Of a stretch of 64,000 nt of DNA, positions 25,416 through 33,854 are shown piece after piece. The stretch comes from Streptomyces albiflavescens (GTDB taxonomy: Bacteria > Actinomycetota > Actinomycetes > Streptomycetales > Streptomycetaceae): assembly GCF_014645835.1 (NCBI RefSeq), contig NZ_BMMM01000023.1, forward strand, positions 90,805 to 154,804, given 5' to 3'. The notes beneath the pieces are model-generated. The model worked only from the letters and a program-made list of their open reading frames with translations, searched no databases and had not been told where the DNA came from. A program made the position numbers and the translations under genes. Positions within the stretch are counted from its first letter, which is position 1. Every line of letters starts with the position of its first letter.

Positions 25416-27059
25416 CTAGGGTGACGTGGAGGCGGAGGCCTCGTCCGTCGGGGTCTCCGTCGCGCAAGTGATCGTGAACGGCACGGAGTTGGACGTCACG
25501 TGGACGGGACTGCGGACCTCCACGCTGATCTCGTTCTCGAAGGTCCCGCTCGTGTCGTACGTCGTCGCCACGACCGTCTTCTGCTGGGTCCTGCCGCCGT
25601 CGGCGGGGAACGAGAGCGTCTTCCAGCCCGGGTCGGTGACATCCCCCGTCTTCGTCACCCAGCGGTACTCGACGTCCACCGGTACGCGGCCCACCGTGAA
25701 GGTCGCGGTGAAGGCGGGCGCCTGGGCGGCGGGCGGTGGGCAGGCACCGGAGTAGTCGGTGCGCTGACCCGTGACCGTGACCTGCACGGACTGTGCGGGT
25801 GGGGTGGTGGTCGAATGCCCCCCGCCGGGACGGGTGGTGGACGGAGTTCCGCCGACCGTACCGGTGTTGCCGCTCCCGCTGTTGGTGTGTCCTCCACCGG
25901 AATTGCCACCGCTGGAACCGTTGTTGGTGCCGCCGCTGTTGCCGGTGCTGCCGCTCCCGCTGTTGCCGCCGCCTCCGCTGTCGCGGTTCAGCAGGGCGTA
26001 CGTCAGTCCGCCGAGGGCGAGCGCGAGCGCGAGCATGCCCGCGATCAGGACGACTGCGGCGCGGCGGTTGCGGGCGGGCTCGGAGGTGGTCGTGGTCGCG
26101 GGCAGGGTGGCCGAGGCCGGCCCGAATCCGGGCTGCGGCGTGGGTCGGGGCGGAGGCTGGGGGAAAGCCGCGCGCGTCTCCGCGTCGAAGGGGGCGGGGG
26201 ACGGCACGCCCACGGTCGAGGTCGGCGGCGTGCCGCCCGCGGCGATGATCCGCAGTTCGTGCTCGGCCTGTTCGGCGCCCAGCCGCTCAGCCGGGTCCTT
26301 GGCGAGCAGCCCCTCGATCACGGAGCCGAGAGGGCCCGCACGGAGGGGCGCCGGAAGCGGCTCGTCGACGATGGCCCGCAGTGTGCTCAGCGGAGTGTTC
26401 TGACGGAAGGGCGAGTTTCCCTCGACGGCCGCGTACAGGAGCACCCCGAGGGACCACAGGTCCGACTCGGGTCCGGGCGTGCGGCCCAATGCACGCTCCG
26501 GAGCCAGGAATTCGGGCGAGCCGATGACCTCGCCGGTCATCGTCAGCGCGGAACTTCCCTCGACCATCGCGATACCGAAGTCCGTGAGGACGATCCGTCC
26601 GTCGTTCGCCATCAGGACGTTGCCGGGCTTCACGTCGCGGTGCAGGACCCCCGCCTCGTGCGCGGCACGCAGTGCGGCGAGCACCTCGGCGCCGATGTGC
26701 GCGGCGCGCTGCGGAGGCAGCGGGCCCTCGGCGTCCAGCAGATCGGAGAGGGCGAGGCCACGGATCAGCTCCATCACGATCCAGGGCCGGCCCTCCTCGG
26801 TGGCCACGTCGTACACCGTCACGACATTGCGGTTCGAGACACGGGCGGCGGCCCAGGCCTCGCGTTCCAGCCGCGCGTACATCCGCTCGACCTCGTGCGC
26901 CGGAAGCCCGGCCGGGGCGCGGACCTCCTTGACGGCGACCTCGCGCTGCAGCACTTCGTCGCGGGCGCGCCACACCGTTCCCATGCCGCCCTCGCCCAAG
27001 GGCGACAGCAGGCGGTAGCGCCCCGCGATCACACGTTCACTGCCCGGATCTTCGGACAC
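25416..27059 (-). CDS. Transmembrane Ser/Thr protein kinase (PknB-like)
   Basis: This 547-residue protein is a eukaryotic-type Ser/Thr kinase. The glycine loop GEGGMGTVW, catalytic Lys44 in VAVKEV, HRDVKPGN and TDFG motifs and the APE-like APERALG segment are all intact. A Pro-rich juxtamembrane region, one transmembrane helix (near residue 355), a Gly/Ser/Asn-rich linker and an extracellular beta-type domain with two cysteines follow. The external domain presumably senses an envelope signal. GTG at 27059 has GGGGGA upstream and is preferred over a GTG 36 bases earlier. It is convergent with the SGNH esterase gene. Confidence 0.93.
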   Translation of the reverse strand: MSEDPGSERVIAGRYRLLSPLGEGGMGTVWRARDEVLQREVAVKEVRAPAGLPAHEVERMYARLEREAWAAARVSNRNVVTVYDVATEEGRPWIVMELIRGLALSDLLDAEGPLPPQRAAHIGAEVLAALRAAHEAGVLHRDVKPGNVLMANDGRIVLTDFGIAMVEGSSALTMTGEVIGSPEFLAPERALGRTPGPESDLWSLGVLLYAAVEGNSPFRQNTPLSTLRAIVDEPLPAPLRAGPLGSVIEGLLAKDPAERLGAEQAEHELRIIAAGGTPPTSTVGVPSPAPFDAETRAAFPQPPPRPTPQPGFGPASATLPATTTTSEPARNRRAAVVLIAGMLALALALGGLTYALLNRDSGGGGNSGSGSTGNSGGTNNGSSGGNSGGGHTNSGSGNTGTVGGTPSTTRPGGGHSTTTPPAQSVQVTVTGQRTDYSGACPPPAAQAPAFTATFTVGRVPVDVEYRWVTKTGDVTDPGWKTLSFPADGGRTQQKTVVATTYDTSGTFENEISVEVRSPVHVTSNSVPFTITCATETPTDEASASTSP

Positions 27060-27104
27060 GTGCGTCCCCCATTCGCATCCGCGCGATTTCTCCACAAAAG
27101 TAGC

Positions 27105-28841
27105 TCAGCCGAGTGCGGATGCCGCCCCCTTGAACACCAATCCAGCCCCAAGCGCTACGACGACGAACGCCGATCCCAGCGGCGCGCTCCTGCGCACCAC
27201 GGCCGCGACGCGTCCCTCGGCCCACCGCGGGCGCCTGGCCAGGGCCCGGGTCATCCCGCCGCCCAGCTTGACGACGGCGAACCCTGCCGCCGTGAGCGTC
27301 AGGGCGAGCCCGACGCCGTACGCGAGGACGAGCAGGAAACCGAACCAGGCCTGTCCCAGGGCCGCGGCGCCGACGAGCACGACGACGGCGGACGGGCTGG
27401 GCACCAGCCCCCCGGCGAAGCCGAGGAGGATCGTGCCGCGGAGGGTGGGGGCGGTGGAGTGGGTGTGGGTGAAGCCGCCATGGGTGTGTTCGAGGGTGGG
27501 GGAGGGGGCGGCGGGAGTGTGCGCGTGCGTAGGCGGGCGCTCGTGGGGGTGGGGCCCGCTGTCGACGTCCGTTGCCTGGGATGCGTGGGCGTGTGCGAGA
27601 ACCAGGGGGCGTTCGTGTTCTTCCGCGGGCTCGTGAGGGTGGGGTGCGGGGCCGTGGCCGTGGCCGTGGTCGTGGTCGTCGTCGTGTGTGTGGCCGTGGC
27701 CGTGGCCGTGGTCGTGGTCGTCGTCGTGCGTGTGTCCATGGCCGTGGTCGTGGTCGTGCGTATGTCCGTGACCATGGGAGTGCCCGTGCCCGTGTCCGTG
27801 CCCGTGTGCGCGGTTGCGCCAGGCCCGGCGTACGAGCGTCGCGCCCGCGGTCGTCACCAGGACGCCGCTCGCGATGCCGAGCCACGCGATCACCGAAGGC
27901 GCCGCCGCCGAACCGGCCGTGACCAGGAGGCCGAGGGCGACGACGCCCAGGGTGTGGGTGACCGTCACGGAGGCGGCCAGGGGCAGGACGTCCTTCAGCC
28001 GCGCTCGGCCACCGCGTGCCGCTGCCGTCGCGGCCATCAGGGTCTTGCCGTGGCCCGGCGCGAGCGCGTGCATCGCGCCCAGGCCCACCGAGATGAGCAG
28101 GGCGAGCGCGGCGAAACCGAACGTCAGATCATGGCGGGCCACCAACCCGTCGAGCGCCTGGGTCCAGCGGTCGGCGCCGCGCGGCAGCACGGAGGCGGCC
28201 GGCGCGTCCTGCCGCTCCTCGACGAGGGCGGGGCCGCCGGAGCGGATCCGCACTGAGGCCGTCGCGGTGTCGGCCGGAGAGGAGAGCAGCTCCTTGGGAT
28301 AGACGGTCAGCTCCTTGGACACCGACTTCTTCGGTACGTCCGACGAGGTGAGGGTCATCCGATCGCCCCGCGCGGTGATCTCGCGCCAGCCGGGCCCCCG
28401 GTCGGCCCCGGCGCCGTGGAAGCCGAGGGAAACGGTGTCCGCTTCGGGCAGCGGCGCCGTCAACCGGCACTCCACACGCAGGGTGTTGAGACCTGCCTGC
28501 CCGGGCCGCACGCGCGCGTGACTCGCGCGGACGGTGAGCGGCACCTCGCGCCCGCCCACGGTGACCTCGCTGCCGCGCGCCGCCGACGCGCACCGCTCAC
28601 GGGCCCAGTCCGTCATACCGAGCTTCTTGATCTGCGGCTGGGCCTGCGTGGCAGGGATCTCCGCGAGGTCCTCGACGTGGTGGACCCGCAACTGGCCCGG
28701 GGCGGCCACGAGTCCGTCGTACCGATTCACGGTGAAGTTGCCGAGCGGGTGCGCGCTCGCGGCCCCGGAGGGCACGAGCACGAGCGCGCAGGCGGCCGTG
28801 AGGACGGCCGCGCAGGAGGCGAGGACGCGACGAGGCTTCAC
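27105..28841 (-). CDS. NicO-type nickel/cobalt transporter with His-rich loop
   Basis: This 578-residue protein has a signal peptide ending SASA, an extracytoplasmic domain starting HPLGNFTVNRY, and a NicO/RcnA-type membrane domain. The conserved GLGAMHALAPGHGKT motif lies near residue 255. A long cytoplasmic or periplasmic loop (about residues 340-450) is made of repeated His-Gly, His-Asp and Thr-His pairs that would bind transition metals. A second group of helices with GFAGGLVPSPSAVVVL completes the fold. It probably moves Ni or Co; direction is uncertain. The GTG start overlaps the TPR gene stop (GTGA). Confidence 0.88.
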   Translation of the reverse strand: MKPRRVLASCAAVLTAACALVLVPSGAASAHPLGNFTVNRYDGLVAAPGQLRVHHVEDLAEIPATQAQPQIKKLGMTDWARERCASAARGSEVTVGGREVPLTVRASHARVRPGQAGLNTLRVECRLTAPLPEADTVSLGFHGAGADRGPGWREITARGDRMTLTSSDVPKKSVSKELTVYPKELLSSPADTATASVRIRSGGPALVEERQDAPAASVLPRGADRWTQALDGLVARHDLTFGFAALALLISVGLGAMHALAPGHGKTLMAATAAARGGRARLKDVLPLAASVTVTHTLGVVALGLLVTAGSAAAPSVIAWLGIASGVLVTTAGATLVRRAWRNRAHGHGHGHGHSHGHGHTHDHDHGHGHTHDDDHDHGHGHGHTHDDDHDHGHGHGPAPHPHEPAEEHERPLVLAHAHASQATDVDSGPHPHERPPTHAHTPAAPSPTLEHTHGGFTHTHSTAPTLRGTILLGFAGGLVPSPSAVVVLVGAAALGQAWFGFLLVLAYGVGLALTLTAAGFAVVKLGGGMTRALARRPRWAEGRVAAVVRRSAPLGSAFVVVALGAGLVFKGAASALG

Positions 28842-30298
28842 TTCGCGGCCTCCAGTGCCTTACGGGCCGCACGGGCGCCCAGCGGTGAGAAGCCCGGGTT
28901 CAGCTCGAGGGCCGACTTCAGCGAGGCGCGGCCCTCCTTCGCGTGGCCGGTGGCGCGCTCGATCATGCCGCGGTGGTAGAGGAAGGACGCGTTGCGGTAG
29001 CCGGTGGCCGTGGCCCGGCGGGCGTACGGCAGGGCTTCCGTGTCGCGGCCGTTGACGTGCAGGGCCCAGGCGAGGGCGTCCGCGGTGTGCACGGTGTGGC
29101 GGCGGGCCCACTCCGCACGGGCCGCCTTCAGCGCGGCCTCACGGTTGCCGTGGTCGGCGGCGGCCAGAGCGGTGTCGAGGTCGGCGTTGACGCCGTTGGC
29201 GCGGGCCAGCGAGACCCAGGCGTTCACCAGGGAGTACTGGTCACGGGCCTTCTGGGCGTCGCCCTTCTTGCCGCGCGCCTCGTACAGCTCGCCCAGTTCC
29301 ACGAGAGGTTGGGGCAGCGGATAGCGGTCCACGACCTGCTCCATGCCACGGATCGCCGTCGCGCCGTCCCCGCGTGCCGCCTGGGCGCGGGCGCGGCCTT
29401 CGAGCGCGGGGAGGTAGGTGTCGTCGGCGCCGAGCGCCCGCGCGTAGTACGTGAGCGCCGTGCCGTACTCGCCCTGGTTCCAGGCGAGTTGGCCAAGAGC
29501 GGTTGCCACGTACGAGACGTCGCCGCGGGTCGTCGCCGTGCTGAGCGCCTGCTGAAGGACCCGGCGGGCGGTCTTCACATCGCCGCGCAGCTCGTGCACA
29601 TAGGCGTACCGGGTGAAGACGGGCACGCCCGGGCGGCGCGAGTCGGCCACGTCGGCGGCCTTCGACGCCTCGTCGTAGCGGCCCAGCTCGACCAGGGCGT
29701 CGATGCGGGAGCACAGGGCGCGCTCGCTGTACGGGTTCTCCTTCAGCACCTTGTCCGCGTACGTGAGGGCGCCGGTGAAGTCGTGCCTGGCCGCGGCGAG
29801 GGCGGCGCGCCCCGCGAGCGCCGACTCGTTGTCGGGGCGCAGCTCAAGGGATCGGTCCAGCGCCTGATCGGCCTGCGCATACCGGGAGGGATCGCCCTTG
29901 GTGCGGGCCTGCTCCACATACGCGAGCCCGAGCGTCGCCCAGCCGCCGAAGTCCTTCGGCTGAGCCTTGAGATGGGACTGCAGAGAGGTGATGCTCGCGT
30001 CCAGATCCCCACTGGCGAGCAGCTGTGGCGACACGCCGGTGGGCGCGGACGCCACGGTGGAGGTGGTATCGCCGTCCCGGACGGCCCCGAGCACCACCGC
30101 GCCCGCGGTGAGCGCGACGGCCAACGCGAGCGAGCAGGCCGCGAGTTGGGCCACACGCCAGCGTCGCTGGGACGCCGACAGCCGTCGCACGGCGGCGACG
30201 CGTTCGTCGTCGGGCGCTTCCGCGGCCCCCAGGGCGCCGGTGTCGGGCGTGGCCTCCTCGGCGTCCGTCGTCGCACTCTCGTTCGTACGCGGGGACAT
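28838..30298 (-). CDS. TPR-repeat membrane protein
   Basis: This 486-residue protein has one transmembrane helix (about residues 50-72) after a polar N-terminus, then a long series of tetratricopeptide repeats (about residues 85-486, e.g. WATLGLAYVEQ, ALTYADKVLKENP, ALTYYARALG, LKSALELNPGFSPLG). TPR arrays mediate protein contacts. It is co-translated with the NicO transporter and sits beside the DUF4331 gene; I recall these three families occurring together elsewhere, which suggests an assembly role for the module. GAGGAG lies upstream of the ATG. Confidence 0.88.
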   Translation of the reverse strand: MSPRTNESATTDAEEATPDTGALGAAEAPDDERVAAVRRLSASQRRWRVAQLAACSLALAVALTAGAVVLGAVRDGDTTSTVASAPTGVSPQLLASGDLDASITSLQSHLKAQPKDFGGWATLGLAYVEQARTKGDPSRYAQADQALDRSLELRPDNESALAGRAALAAARHDFTGALTYADKVLKENPYSERALCSRIDALVELGRYDEASKAADVADSRRPGVPVFTRYAYVHELRGDVKTARRVLQQALSTATTRGDVSYVATALGQLAWNQGEYGTALTYYARALGADDTYLPALEGRARAQAARGDGATAIRGMEQVVDRYPLPQPLVELGELYEARGKKGDAQKARDQYSLVNAWVSLARANGVNADLDTALAAADHGNREAALKAARAEWARRHTVHTADALAWALHVNGRDTEALPYARRATATGYRNASFLYHRGMIERATGHAKEGRASLKSALELNPGFSPLGARAARKALEAAK

Positions 30299-30400
30299 GC
30301 CCTCTCCTCAAAGTCCTTGGCAAAAACGGTCGTTGTGGGGGTGGGGCGGCGCGGCCCGCGCCGTGGGGGATGGATAGGTGCGGGCCGCGCCAGTCGGTGA

Positions 30401-30420
30401 GCCGGGCCGCAGAGCCCGGC
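30401..30420 (-). terminator. Hairpin after DUF4331 gene
   Basis: GCCGGGC and GCCCGGC form a 7-bp stem with a 6-base loop 13 bases beyond the DUF4331 stop. It probably separates that gene from the TPR-NicO unit. Confidence 0.55.
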
Positions 30421-30432
30421 TGTGCTGCCGGG

Positions 30433-31971
30433 TCAGTAGGCCCGGTTGTGCATCCGCCGACGCCACCACATGAGGCCGGTGGCGATCAGCAGGAACCCGG
30501 CAGCGCCCGCCGCCGCGGAGGCCGCGATCAGCGTGGTGTCGGTGCCGCCGCCGGAGGCGCCCGCGGGCTTCAGTGCGTCACCCAGCTGGTTGCGCACGTC
30601 GGTCCCGCTGGTGGTGCCCTTGGCGAGCGCTCCTCGTGAACCCGAGGTCGGCTCGGCCACATACGGGAAGTAGTTCTCGAACTTCTTGTCGTTCTTGTCG
30701 ACCGCGTCGCCCAAGTCGTTCTTGGAACCCACCAGTTCACCCTCGACGACCTGGAGCGAGGCGTCGATCACGTCGTCGGTGAGCCGGCGTCCGTTCGGGA
30801 AGCCCGCGTTGTCGCCGTCGAGCACACCGAGCCGCTTGGGATGCATGGTGGGCTTGATCGAGGTGTTGAGCCGCAGCTCCTCCGCCGGGCGCACCTTGGG
30901 CGGCTGGTTGAGGCCCTTCACGCCCTTCAGGAACACGTCGACCAGGTCGTTGCGGGGTTCCGCCGGGGCCTTGATCTTGTAGATCGCCTCGATGAGCTTC
31001 GGCAGCTCCGGGTTGGTCACGTTCTTCAGGAACTGACCGTCGTTCCACGGCGCGGACGCGTTGAACTTGTCCTTGTCCTTCTGCGGGTTGACGACCTCGT
31101 TGACCAGCGGCATGCCGAGCCGGGAGACCTGCGTCCAGTCGCCGTGCGCGTCCTTGCGCTGGGTCGTGGACCAGATGCCGACGATCGGCTGTCCGGCCGA
31201 CTCGCGGATCATGTCGTTCGGGACCTGCAGGGCTATCGAGTTGACGTTGTAGCCCTTGAGGGTGTCCCGCCCGACCTCGCTCAGGTTCCCGCCGTAGAGC
31301 AGGTCGAAGACACGCAGATCCAGGAAGAACGGGTCGTCCGCCTGCCCGGCGAACGTCGTCGAACCGCCCGCGAGCTTGTAGACGGCCTGGTCGCGCAGTT
31401 TGCCGTAGTCCGGCATCGACGCCTTGCCGACGTTCGACGGCGCCACCGGAACGTCGTCGGCGACCTTCGTCCGCGACACCAGCTTCTGGTTGTGCAGCCG
31501 CAGCAGATCGATGTCGTACGTCTGCGTGATGTTCAGGTCGGGGTCGTCGAGGCTGGTGACCGGACCCGTGTTGTAGAGGAAGGTGTTGCCGTTCTTGCGG
31601 TGCGTCTTGAAGGTGTAGCGGTAGACCAACTCGCCTTGCGCGTCACCGTTGTTGTCGATGTGGATGTCGTACTGGGCGTCGTCGGCGAAGGTGTAGAAGT
31701 TCGGTCCGCCGGCCGGTTCCTCGAAGGGGATCCAGTTCGCCACGATGGTCGTGGTGTTGGGCTTGTCGGGGCTCACGAACGCGTACACGTCCGTGTTGTC
31801 GTACTGGGGCTGCCCCGAGATCAGGGGGGCCTCCCGGTGACTGGAGGCGGCGGCCGCCCCCGGTTCCAGCGCGGTCACGCCGGCGGCTGCGAGCCCCCCG
31901 GCGGCCAGCGCACCACATACGAGGGTCGCGAGACTCCTGCGTCCCGCGCCGCTCCTGGAGAAAGGTGTCAT
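30433..31971 (-). CDS. DUF4331 exported surface protein
   Basis: This 512-residue protein belongs to DUF4331. A signal peptide of about 43 residues precedes the diagnostic SSHREAPLIS start. The body contains DNTDVYAFVSPD and NPELPKLIEAIYKI. A C-terminal transmembrane helix with a basic tail (WWRRRMHNR) suggests membrane anchoring with the domain outside. The family has no established biochemical role. TGAGGA lies four bases before the ATG. Upstream, a CAATCC-15-CCGAAT element matches the promoter type expected for the divergent SigK-like sigma factor, so expression is probably under its control. Confidence 0.88.
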   Translation of the reverse strand: MTPFSRSGAGRRSLATLVCGALAAGGLAAAGVTALEPGAAAASSHREAPLISGQPQYDNTDVYAFVSPDKPNTTTIVANWIPFEEPAGGPNFYTFADDAQYDIHIDNNGDAQGELVYRYTFKTHRKNGNTFLYNTGPVTSLDDPDLNITQTYDIDLLRLHNQKLVSRTKVADDVPVAPSNVGKASMPDYGKLRDQAVYKLAGGSTTFAGQADDPFFLDLRVFDLLYGGNLSEVGRDTLKGYNVNSIALQVPNDMIRESAGQPIVGIWSTTQRKDAHGDWTQVSRLGMPLVNEVVNPQKDKDKFNASAPWNDGQFLKNVTNPELPKLIEAIYKIKAPAEPRNDLVDVFLKGVKGLNQPPKVRPAEELRLNTSIKPTMHPKRLGVLDGDNAGFPNGRRLTDDVIDASLQVVEGELVGSKNDLGDAVDKNDKKFENYFPYVAEPTSGSRGALAKGTTSGTDVRNQLGDALKPAGASGGGTDTTLIAASAAAGAAGFLLIATGLMWWRRRMHNRAY

Positions 31972-32009
31972 GCCGTCCGTCCTCACGTCCCAATTGCCTG
32001 ACGCACGCC

Positions 32010-32036
32010 ATTCGGAGCGGTCGCCGGGGTGGATTG
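32010..32036 (-). promoter_or_regulatory. SigK-like ECF promoter of the DUF4331 gene
   Basis: On the minus strand CAATCC (32036-32031) and CCGAAT (32015-32010) are separated by 15 bases, with the ATG 38 bases further on. As I recall, mycobacterial SigK promoters have CCATCC and CCGAAT elements. The divergent sigma gene has a matching element with the same spacing. Confidence 0.6.
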
Positions 32037-32100
32037 GTCGAATCCCAAACGTTCTTACGGCGGCTCGGTCGGCTTGTTTCATCGACGAGCTCGTTTGTTT

Positions 32101-32157
32101 GTTCGGCGGCGGAGCCGGGAACTGTTCGGCGGCGGCCCCAGAACTGTTCGGCGCCGG
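32101..32157. repeat. Three GTTCGGCGGCGG direct repeats in the divergent promoter region
   Basis: The word GTTCGGCGGCGG occurs at 32101, 32124 and (as GTTCGGCGCCGG) 32146, spaced by 22-23 bases, which is about two helical turns. The two later copies are preceded by GAACT. They lie between the two SigK-like promoters and could bind a regulator. Confidence 0.65.
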
Positions 32158-32188
32158 ACCCGCGTTTTCGGTTCGCCGATCCGTAACC

Positions 32189-32215
32189 CCATCCGTAGAC
32201 ACGCTCGCTGCGAAC
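32189..32215 (+). promoter_or_regulatory. SigK-like ECF autoregulatory promoter
   Basis: CCATCC (32189-32194) and GCGAAC (32210-32215) are separated by 15 bases, 21 bases before the sigma factor GTG. It matches the element on the opposite strand in front of DUF4331, suggesting that the sigma factor drives both its own gene and DUF4331. Confidence 0.55.
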
Positions 32216-32236
32216 ACGTAGGGGAAAGGACGGGCC

Positions 32237-32803
32237 GTGTGCGGCCGGAGAGGGGGACGGGTGGAGGCGGACGAACTTCTGGTGCTCGTGGCCGGAGGTG
32301 ACCAGAAGGCATTCGAGGAGCTGTACGGACTGGTGTCCGGGCCGGTGTTCGGGCTGGTGCGCCGGGTGGTCCGGGACCCCGCCCAGACGGAGGAGGTGGC
32401 CCAGGAGGTGCTGCTCGAACTCTGGCGCTCCGCCGCGCGGTTCGACCCGGGACGCGGCAGCGCCCTGTCCTGGATCCTCACCCTCGCGCACCGTCGCGCC
32501 GTCGACCGGGTCCGCAGCGCCCGCGCGGCCACCGAACGCGAGCAGCGCGAGGGGCGGCGGGCTCATCACCCCGCCTTCGACCAGGTCGCGGAGGAGGTCG
32601 AGGCCGGGCTCGAACGCGAGTGGGTGCGCCGCTGCCTGGACCGGCTCACCGCCCTGCAACGCCAGTCCGTCACCCTCGCCTACTACGACGGCTACACGTA
32701 CCGTGAAGTGGCCGAACGGCTCAAGTTGCCCCTCGGCACCGTCAAGACCCGTATGCGTGACGGCCTCACGCGCCTGCGTGAATGCCTGGGAGGTGCCGCA
32801 TGA
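32237..32803 (+). CDS. sigK: ECF RNA polymerase sigma factor, SigK-type (ECF19)
   Basis: This 188-residue protein is a group 4 sigma factor. Region 2 is complete (QTEEVAQEVLLELWRSA, then SALSWILTLAHRRAVDRVR), and region 4 has the helix-turn-helix GYTYREVAERLKLPLGTVKTR. Its pairing with an RskA-type anti-sigma factor and a SigK-like promoter points to the ECF19/SigK group. The GTG at 32237 has AAAGGA upstream; a GTG at 32261 is an alternative. Its stop overlaps the start of a small repeat ORF (ATGA), which in turn overlaps the anti-sigma gene. Confidence 0.9.
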   Translation: MCGRRGGRVEADELLVLVAGGDQKAFEELYGLVSGPVFGLVRRVVRDPAQTEEVAQEVLLELWRSAARFDPGRGSALSWILTLAHRRAVDRVRSARAATEREQREGRRAHHPAFDQVAEEVEAGLEREWVRRCLDRLTALQRQSVTLAYYDGYTYREVAERLKLPLGTVKTRMRDGLTRLRECLGGAA

Positions 32804-33069
32804 GCGCCCTGTACCGCCTGGCCGCCCCATCGGACCGCCTCGACGGCTCCGGGTACCGCCTCGTCGGGTCCGTGTACCGCCTCGACGGCTCCGCGTACCG
32901 CCTCGATGGCTCCGCGTACCGCCGCGACCGCTCCGGGCCGCGCCTCCACGACGCCCTGGATCGCAGCGGCGGGAGCCGGAACCGGCGGGCCGGCGCCTTT
33001 GACCGCCCCGGCCGCCGGGTCCCGCACCGCCCGGGCAACGCCGCGGGTCGTTCGGGAGGCATCGCATGA
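32800..33069 (+). CDS. Small basic heptad-repeat protein between sigma and anti-sigma genes
   Basis: I do not recognise this 89-residue protein. It overlaps the sigma gene stop (ATGA) and its own stop overlaps the anti-sigma start (ATGA), and it has GGGAGG before its ATG. Residues 12-46 are five seven-residue repeats with consensus YRLDGSA, followed by more degenerate Arg/Gly-rich sequence. Third-position GC is high throughout. Its start context (GGGAGG, six bases, ATGAGC) closely resembles that of the anti-sigma gene, hinting at local duplication. It is very basic. It may be a third member of the sigma switch, or a repeat expansion in what was once a direct sigma/anti-sigma junction. Confidence 0.6.
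   Translation: MSALYRLAAPSDRLDGSGYRLVGSVYRLDGSAYRLDGSAYRRDRSGPRLHDALDRSGGSRNRRAGAFDRPGRRVPHRPGNAAGRSGGIA
32833..32937 (+). repeat. 21-bp in-frame tandem repeat, five units
   Basis: Five consecutive 21-bp units (pattern TACCGCCTCGACGGCTCCG) encode the heptads DRLDGSG, YRLVGSV, YRLDGSA, YRLDGSA and YRRDRSG. The period keeps the reading frame of the small ORF. Confidence 0.85.
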
Positions 33070-33854
33070 GCCTGCTCGACCGTCTCCGGCGCGGTGATCT
33101 GCACTCCCTCGCCGCCCCCTACGCCCTCGACGCCCTCGAACCCGAGGAGCGCAGCCGCTTCGAACGCCATCTGCGTGGCTGTGCGCGCTGCACCGCCGAA
33201 GTGCGGGCGCTGACCGAGGACGCGGTGCGGCTCGCGTGGTCGACGGCGGCACCGGCGCCGGCCGCGCTGCGGGACCGGGTGCTGACCGCCGTACGCACCA
33301 CACCGCAGGAGGCGCCGCGCCAGGCGGCTCCACGCGCGCGTGCCCCCCAGCAGCCCTCACGCGCGCGTGCCCCGCGCTTCCGCCCCCTCCTCGCCCCGCT
33401 CGCCACCACCACGGCAGCCGCGGCCCTCGTCGTCGCCTCTCTGTTCGCCGTACAGGCGACGCAGACCCAGGACAAGCTCGACCAGGAGCGCGCCCAGGCA
33501 CGTGAGATCGCCCACGTTCTTGCGGCGCCCGACGCACGGGCGACCGGTGAACGGGACGCACAGGGACGCGGAATCGGAGTTGTCGCCTCCGCATCGGAGC
33601 GGCGCGCCGTCGTGACGGTGAGCGGACTCGGCACCCCTTCCGGTGGGCGGGTACACCAGCTGTGGCTCATGCGCCCCAACGAGAATCCGCGTTCCCTCGG
33701 GCTCTTCGACGGCGACACGCCCTTGGTCGCCGACGGACTGGACACGAGTGCGACGTCACTCGCTGTGACCGTCGAACCTCACGGGGGCTCAGTCCAGCCC
33801 ACTACTACACCAGTTGTCCAACTCGCCCTGGAATCGGTTGGATTCGGAGAGTAA
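33066..33854 (+). CDS. rskA: RskA-type anti-sigma factor
   Basis: This 262-residue protein is a membrane anti-sigma factor. The N-terminal domain (about residues 1-90) has the zinc-finger-like FERHLRGCARC motif (HxxxCxxC) and the helices that would hold region 2/4 of the sigma factor. A transmembrane helix follows near residues 105-128, and the C-terminal extracytoplasmic half is the RskA domain (GLGTPSGGRVHQLWLM). It should sequester the SigK-like factor until an external or redox cue triggers release. The ATG has GGGAGG upstream and overlaps the small repeat ORF stop. Confidence 0.9.
   Translation: MSLLDRLRRGDLHSLAAPYALDALEPEERSRFERHLRGCARCTAEVRALTEDAVRLAWSTAAPAPAALRDRVLTAVRTTPQEAPRQAAPRARAPQQPSRARAPRFRPLLAPLATTTAAAALVVASLFAVQATQTQDKLDQERAQAREIAHVLAAPDARATGERDAQGRGIGVVASASERRAVVTVSGLGTPSGGRVHQLWLMRPNENPRSLGLFDGDTPLVADGLDTSATSLAVTVEPHGGSVQPTTTPVVQLALESVGFGE

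Noticed and set aside
27650..27810. Short repeated GTGGCCGTGG-like units resembling a CRISPR array
   Set aside because: They encode the His-rich loop of the NicO transporter in frame and have no spacer organisation.
25500..28256. A 918-codon open frame on the plus strand
   Set aside because: It lies opposite the protein kinase and NicO transporter genes and translates to low-complexity sequence; it is a shadow.
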